A DNA stretch of 11,023 bases from NCBI GenBank assembly GCA_947446335.1, contig CANFGA010000057.1, forward strand, positions 1 to 11,023, read 5' to 3'. A model generated the notes under the pieces. The model ran no database searches. It was given only the letters and a program-made list of their open reading frames with translations, and was not told the DNA's origin. This document shows, piece after piece, positions 7,244 through 11,023 of the stretch (its first letter is position 1; each line of letters begins with the position of its first letter). The DNA comes from Oxalobacteraceae bacterium (lineage in GTDB: Bacteria; Pseudomonadota; Gammaproteobacteria; Burkholderiales; Burkholderiaceae_D). Both the position numbers and the translations under genes were made by a program.

Positions 7244-8044
7244 ATGGATCAAGCGCCCACTTTTACCCTGCCCCATTTTCCAGCAGAGCCTGCCAGCTTC
7301 GTTGCCGGTACCCTCGGCGTGCGCGTGGCCGACAAGCTGCGCCAGAAAATCTGTGACGATGCGCTCAAGGTCGGCACCCGGCTGCCATCGGAGCAAGCGA
7401 TGGCGACCCATTTTGGCGTCAGTCGCAGCGTGATGCGCGAAGCGATCGCGCTGCTCAAGAGCGAAGGCATCCTCAACACGCGCAAGGGCAGCGGCGCCTT
7501 CATCTGCGCAGCAAGCGCCGAGCGCAATGACCTGGTTACCGAACAATCGGTGCAATCGCTGCTGAATCTGATCGAGGTGCGCGGCGGCCTGGAGTCCGAG
7601 ATCGCGGCGCTGGCCGCATTGCGCCGCACGCCGGGCCAGTTGATCGAAATCGAACACGCGTTGCGCACCATTGAACAGGCAGTCGCATCCGGCGTCGATG
7701 GGGTCGAAGAGGATGTCCGGTTTCATCTGTCGATCGCCGAGGCCACCGGCAATCCGTACTGGCCGAAATTTGTCGAGATGTTCGCCCAGCCGATCCGCTC
7801 GGCGGTCAAGGTCACGCGCGCCAACGAGGCGCGCCGCCAGGATTTTTCGCAGCAAGTGCAAAACGAACATGAAAAGATCGTCGAGGCGATTGCCGCAGGC
7901 CAACCAGAACTGGCGCGCCATGCGGCGATGGAGCACATGCAGCACGCCGCCGAACGCGTGCGCCTGGCAGACCGCGAATTCTGGCGCGGAGACGGCGGCG
8001 CGCTGGCGCGCACGCTGGTGCAAGATCCGATCATGCACAAATGA
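7244..8044 (+). CDS. GntR-family transcriptional regulator, FadR/FCD subfamily (probable regulator of the tetronate operon)
   Basis: Cytosolic DNA-binding regulator of 266 residues. An N-terminal winged helix-turn-helix spans about 25-88, with RLPSEQAMATHFGVSRSVMR at 46-65 forming the GntR core and RKGSGAFI at 80-87 the wing. The all-helical FCD effector domain spans about 105-235 and keeps all four expected metal ligands: Asp157 and His161 (DVRFH), His209 (NEHEKI) and His231 (MEHMQ). It should therefore bind a metal and a small carboxylate. The ATG at 7244 is chosen because GAGGA lies 8 bases upstream and the predicted transcription start is near 7199; an in-frame ATG at 7211 and a GTG at 7178 are too close to, or upstream of, that start. 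Divergent placement suggests it represses the tetronate operon, with a pathway acid sugar as inducer. The effector is inferred. Confidence 0.9.
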   Translation: MDQAPTFTLPHFPAEPASFVAGTLGVRVADKLRQKICDDALKVGTRLPSEQAMATHFGVSRSVMREAIALLKSEGILNTRKGSGAFICAASAERNDLVTEQSVQSLLNLIEVRGGLESEIAALAALRRTPGQLIEIEHALRTIEQAVASGVDGVEEDVRFHLSIAEATGNPYWPKFVEMFAQPIRSAVKVTRANEARRQDFSQQVQNEHEKIVEAIAAGQPELARHAAMEHMQHAAERVRLADREFWRGDGGALARTLVQDPIMHK

Positions 8045-8148
8045 TTCATCAAGGGTGCGCAAGCATGGCAAGCACATGCCGGCAGCTTGAAAAATTGCAT
8101 TAAATGCCATGTTTCACGCCCGGCGACGGCGATTTGGATTTGCGTTTA

Positions 8149-8166
8149 AGATGGGCGCACCCATCT
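8149..8166 (+). promoter_or_regulatory. Short perfect hairpin just before the ribosome site of the flavin oxidoreductase gene
   Basis: AGATGGG (8149-8155) and CCCATCT (8160-8166) are perfect inverted arms around the loop CGCA. The second arm ends two bases before the AAGGA ribosome site at 8169-8173. It could be an operator or a leader hairpin affecting translation; there is no T-run, so it is not an obvious terminator. The rest of the 8045-8180 gap shows no convincing sigma-70 promoter, only a TTGAAA at 8087-8092 without a matching -10. Confidence 0.35.
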
Positions 8167-8180
8167 CAAAGGATCAAACA

Positions 8181-9284
8181 ATGACCAATACCAATCTCAA
8201 TGATGCCGACCTGTTTCAGCCGGTGCAACTCGGTACGCTGCAACTGGCAAACCGGATCGTCATGGCGCCGCTCACGCGCAGCCGCGCCAAGGAAAACGAC
8301 ATTCCCGGCGATCTCGCGCTCGAATATTATGTGCAGCGCGCCAGCGCCGGCTTGATCATCGCCGAAGCGTCCCAAATTTCGCCGCAGGGCAAGGGCTATG
8401 TCTTCACGCCCGGCATTTACAGCGCGCCGCAAGTGCAAGCCTGGAAAAAGATCACCGATGCCGTGCATGAGGCCGGCGGCAAGATCTTCCTGCAACTGTG
8501 GCATGTCGGGCGCATTTCCCATCCCTCGATCCAGATCGGCGGCGTATTGCCGGTGGCGCCGTCGGCGATCAAGCCCGAAGGCCAGTCCTATACCAACGAC
8601 GGTTTTGTCCCGATGGTGACGCCGCGCGCGCTGGAAACGAGCGAAATGGCGGGCATCGTCGAACAATATCGCAGCGCGGCGCAACACGCCAAGGATGCCG
8701 GTTTCGATGGCGTCGAGGTCCATGCGGCCAACGGCTATCTGCTCGACCAATTCTTGCGCGACAAGACCAACTTGCGCACCGATAGCTATGGCGGCTCGAT
8801 CGAAAACCGCGCGCGCCTGTTGCTCGAAGTGACCGCGGCCGTGGTCAAGGTCTGGGGCGGCGACCGGGTCGGCATCCGCATTTCCCCGCTGAGCAACTTC
8901 GGCGACATCGCCGACAGCAACCCGCAGGCGCTGTTTACCTACGTCGTCGAACAGATCAATGCCTTCAACCTCGCTTATCTGCATGCGATCGAGGGCGACA
9001 CCGGCGGCACGCGCGAAGTACCGGGTGGCTTCGATCTGCAGATCCTGCGCCGTCTGTTCAACGGTCTGTACATGGCCAACAATGGCTACGATCTGGATCT
9101 GGCCTTGGCCGCGCGCGCCAACGGCACGGCCGACCTGATCGCATTCGGTCGCCCATTCATCGCCAACCCGGATCTGGTGGCACGCTTGCTCGCCCGCGCG
9201 CCGCTGAACACGCCGGACCCTGCCACGATGTACGGCGGCGGCGCCGGCGGCTACATCGATTATCCGACACTGGCGCAATCCTGA
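8181..9284 (+). CDS. nemA: Old Yellow Enzyme family NAD(P)H-dependent flavin oxidoreductase (N-ethylmaleimide reductase-like)
   Basis: FMN-containing ene-reductase of 367 residues, the usual length for NemA/XenB-type Old Yellow Enzymes, which reduce activated C=C bonds, nitrate esters, nitroaromatics and quinone-like electrophiles. It has a single TIM barrel with NRIVMAPLTR at 24-33 (FMN contact, Thr32), QLWHVGR at 105-111, and EVHAANGYLLDQF at 179-191. His181 and Asn184 there bind the substrate oxygen, and Tyr186 is the proton donor. SYGGSIENR follows, and GTADLIAFGRPFIANPDL binds the FMN phosphate. The start at 8181 has AAGGA 7 bases upstream and places DLFQPVQLG at the normal N-terminus; the frame is open further upstream but that stretch looks noncoding. 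No nemR-like repressor is adjacent. The symbol is by family resemblance, and the physiological substrate is unknown. Confidence 0.88.
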   Translation: MTNTNLNDADLFQPVQLGTLQLANRIVMAPLTRSRAKENDIPGDLALEYYVQRASAGLIIAEASQISPQGKGYVFTPGIYSAPQVQAWKKITDAVHEAGGKIFLQLWHVGRISHPSIQIGGVLPVAPSAIKPEGQSYTNDGFVPMVTPRALETSEMAGIVEQYRSAAQHAKDAGFDGVEVHAANGYLLDQFLRDKTNLRTDSYGGSIENRARLLLEVTAAVVKVWGGDRVGIRISPLSNFGDIADSNPQALFTYVVEQINAFNLAYLHAIEGDTGGTREVPGGFDLQILRRLFNGLYMANNGYDLDLALAARANGTADLIAFGRPFIANPDLVARLLARAPLNTPDPATMYGGGAGGYIDYPTLAQS

Positions 9285-9288
9285 TAAA

Positions 9289-9322
9289 GGCAACGGCTGA
9301 ACGCGTCAGTTCAGCCGTTGCC
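9289..9322. terminator. Perfect 14-bp hairpin between convergent genes
   Basis: GGCAACGGCTGAAC (9289-9302) and GTTCAGCCGTTGCC (9309-9322) are exact inverted arms around a six-base loop. It begins 5 bases after the flavin oxidoreductase stop and ends 14 bases before the stop of the convergent ATPase gene. On the minus strand it is followed by TTTAT, a short U tract; on the plus strand no T-run follows. It most likely terminates both transcripts, better from the minus side. Confidence 0.75.
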
Positions 9323-9336
9323 CAGCAATGAGCACC

Positions 9337-11023
9337 TCACGGCACCAGCGCGCTTGCGATCGGGCGCGCGCTGACGCCCAGATCTTGCCACAGCGCAGGA
9401 TGACAAGTAAACAGCAAGACCTGATGCCGCTGCGATGCATCGAACAGCACGCGCTTCATTTGTTCGAGCCGACCGGCGTCGCTGTGCACCAGCGCATCAT
9501 CCAAGATGATCAACGTCGGTCGTCCGGCTTCCTTCAACAGATCGGCGTAGGCCAGACGGCTGATCACGCCCATTTGCTCGCGCGCCCCGAAACTCATGCT
9601 ACTGTAATGACCGGACTCGACAGTGCCGCCACCGGCGCGGGTCAAGTTGCCTGGAATTAAGTCGGCACCGATCTCGAGGGTCGCCTGCGGAAACAGCAAC
9701 TGCAGATAACGCTGGACATGTTTTTGCAGCGGCGCCTGCAAGCGCCGGGTCAGCGCCTGCCGCTTCGCATCGAGCAAATTCAACAGCAAGTCGAGCGCTG
9801 CGGCGCGCAGCGCGAGTTCCTTCAGACGCCGCCCTGCGGCATCAAAGCGCGCACCCGCATCGAAGCGCGCCTCTTCCAGAGCCTGTGCGCCGGCTTCTTC
9901 AAGCCGGCCCTGCAATACCGTGATTGCGGTATGGCGCTCGCGAAACTGGCGCTCGCTTTGATCGGCGCTGCGCTTGAAGCGCTCAATATCCTGGAGCAAG
10001 ATATCGGCCCGGGTGGCGTCGACTTCGCCCTGGCGAGCCGCTACCCGCAGCTGCAGCGCCGCGCTTTCGGCGCGCACGTTGAGCAAGCCCTGATTCGCTT
10101 CGCGCTGCCGCTCTTGCTGCTGCGGCGCGTGCAGCAAGGCCAGCAACGCGTCGCGCTCGCGCAGTGCGCCATCGTGTTGTGAGCGAGCCATCGCCAGTGC
10201 CAGCCTGGCATCGGCGTCCTGCCGCGATACCGTGTTCAAATGGTCGCTGGCAGATTGCTGGCGCGCCAGAGCCGGTTGCAGCGCCTCGGGCGGCGTGCCC
10301 GAGGCCGGCGCCAGCGCATCTTGCAGATCCTGCGCCGCCGTTTGCCTGGCCGTGTCATCGCCCAGTTCGGCCTGCAGCGCCGCGATGCCATCGGGAACCA
10401 GGGTCGCCAGCGTCTTTTCAACATGCGTCGCTTCCAGCACCGCCTGTTGGTGCTGCGTCTGACGCGCCTGCGCGTCGAGCCAGGAAGCGACGCCGATGCG
10501 CTGCAGCAGCGCCTGATGCGCGATCAGCAGCGCCGCCTGTTCGCGCGCGAGTTCGGCCAGATCGGTTCCGCCCGGGATGATCCGGAACTCGCCCACGCCC
10601 TCGATCTGCAACAGCGTGCCCGATGTGATCCATTGCTCGTCCTGGCCCGACAGCGCTTGACCGGCCAGCGTCACGCCCGCCGCCGGCAACAGATCGAATT
10701 GCAACCGGGTCGCCGCCGCCTGCTGCAAGATCCGCAATTCATCGAGCCGGCTCTGCTGCGTGCCCAGCAACGCGACATCGTTCTTGCCCAGCGCCGTGCT
10801 GCGCACCAGTTGCTGAAGTTCGATCAAGCGCAGCTGTGCTGCCTGGGCTTGATCGATGACGACCGTGCTGCGCGCAACACGCAACCTGGCCGCTTCGATC
10901 TGACGCGCCAGATCAAAACGCTGATCTTCCTGGCGCGACCAGGCCAGAGCGGCGCTGGCTGCATCATGGGCGGCATTGGCGGCATCCACCGTCACCGACC
11001 AGGCGGCAGAGGACTGATCCCTC
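9337..11023 (-). CDS. SMC/YhaN-like coiled-coil ATPase, C-terminal part (5' end outside window)
   Basis: Partial gene: the frame is open from the right edge to the stop at 9337-9339, about 562 codons, and the N-terminal ATP-binding half lies outside. Most of the visible protein is Ala/Gln/Arg/Leu-rich with heptad-like patterning (codons from about 10995 to 9730), as in long coiled-coil arms. The C-terminal ATPase half has an ABC-type signature SFGAREQ (9594-9574), followed by helix MGVISRLAYADLL. It also has a Walker B strand PTLIILDD (about 9519-9496), a D-loop-like ALVHSD, and an H-loop TCHP. The SxGxREQ signature and LDD Walker B are typical of the YhaN/RecF-like AAA group, rather than LSGGQ/DE of transporters. 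Such proteins often pair with an SbcD/YhaO-like metallophosphoesterase in DNA end processing; if present, that gene should lie beyond the right edge. No N-terminal Walker A is visible because of the truncation. Confidence 0.8.
   Translation of the reverse strand, partial: RDQSSAAWSVTVDAANAAHDAASAALAWSRQEDQRFDLARQIEAARLRVARSTVVIDQAQAAQLRLIELQQLVRSTALGKNDVALLGTQQSRLDELRILQQAAATRLQFDLLPAAGVTLAGQALSGQDEQWITSGTLLQIEGVGEFRIIPGGTDLAELAREQAALLIAHQALLQRIGVASWLDAQARQTQHQQAVLEATHVEKTLATLVPDGIAALQAELGDDTARQTAAQDLQDALAPASGTPPEALQPALARQQSASDHLNTVSRQDADARLALAMARSQHDGALRERDALLALLHAPQQQERQREANQGLLNVRAESAALQLRVAARQGEVDATRADILLQDIERFKRSADQSERQFRERHTAITVLQGRLEEAGAQALEEARFDAGARFDAAGRRLKELALRAAALDLLLNLLDAKRQALTRRLQAPLQKHVQRYLQLLFPQATLEIGADLIPGNLTRAGGGTVESGHYSSMSFGAREQMGVISRLAYADLLKEAGRPTLIILDDALVHSDAGRLEQMKRVLFDASQRHQVLLFTCHPALWQDLGVSARPIASALVP

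Noticed and set aside
8059..8090. Possible terminator after the regulator from GCAAGCATG/GCAAGCACATG and GGCA/TGCC repeats
   Set aside because: Only two 4-bp stems with an unequal internal loop and no proper T-run; too weak to annotate.
8166..9293. 375-codon open frame on the minus strand
   Set aside because: Exact antisense shadow of the flavin oxidoreductase gene, with no motif of its own.
1..11023. Mobile element, defence island, CRISPR or RNA gene
   Set aside because: No transposase, integrase, terminal repeats, spaced direct repeats, tRNA-like cloverleaf or rRNA sequence was seen; the partial SMC-like ATPase alone does not establish a defence system.

Overview
The window looks like chromosomal DNA from a GC-rich betaproteobacterium. 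Burkholderiales, and within it Oxalobacteraceae-like (Janthinobacterium/Massilia/Duganella type), is my best guess. This rests on base composition, codon choice and gene content, not on a marker gene. Coding density is high. I see no RNA genes, insertion sequences, CRISPR arrays or phage genes.

Layout: (1) 1-897, minus strand: the first ~299 codons of a periplasmic sulfate-binding protein (sbp), running off the left edge. (2) 898-1012: a gap with an inverted repeat that could terminate the next operon, be a CysB-type site for sbp, or both. (3) 1013-7051, minus strand: a compact six-gene operon read in the order MFS transporter, ltnD, otnK, otnC, otnI, denD. Three of its junctions are 4-base ATGA stop/start overlaps. 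(4) 7052-7243: a divergent promoter region with repeated TTGTAT elements. (5) 7244-8044, plus strand: a GntR/FCD-family regulator. (6) 8181-9284, plus strand: an Old Yellow Enzyme-type flavin oxidoreductase (NemA-like). (7) 9289-9322: a perfect 14-bp hairpin between convergent genes. (8) 9337-11023, minus strand: the C-terminal part of an SMC/YhaN-like coiled-coil ATPase, running off the right edge.

The centrepiece is a complete route for four-carbon acid sugars (tetronates). LtnD would oxidise L-threonate and DenD D-erythronate at C2. OtnI converts the 2-oxo-tetronates to 3-oxo-tetronate, OtnK (DUF1537 kinase) phosphorylates it at C4, and OtnC (class II aldolase family) decarboxylates the product to dihydroxyacetone phosphate, which enters glycolysis. 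The MFS protein, first in the operon, is the likely uptake system. The divergent GntR/FCD protein is the likely repressor; candidate operators overlap the -35 regions of both predicted promoters.

The pathway itself is known biochemistry (DUF1537/OtnK acid-sugar pathways), so I do not claim a novel system. The less ordinary points are the dual-entry arrangement with an MFS permease and an FCD regulator, the repeat architecture of the divergent promoter, and the ambiguous inverted repeat before sbp.
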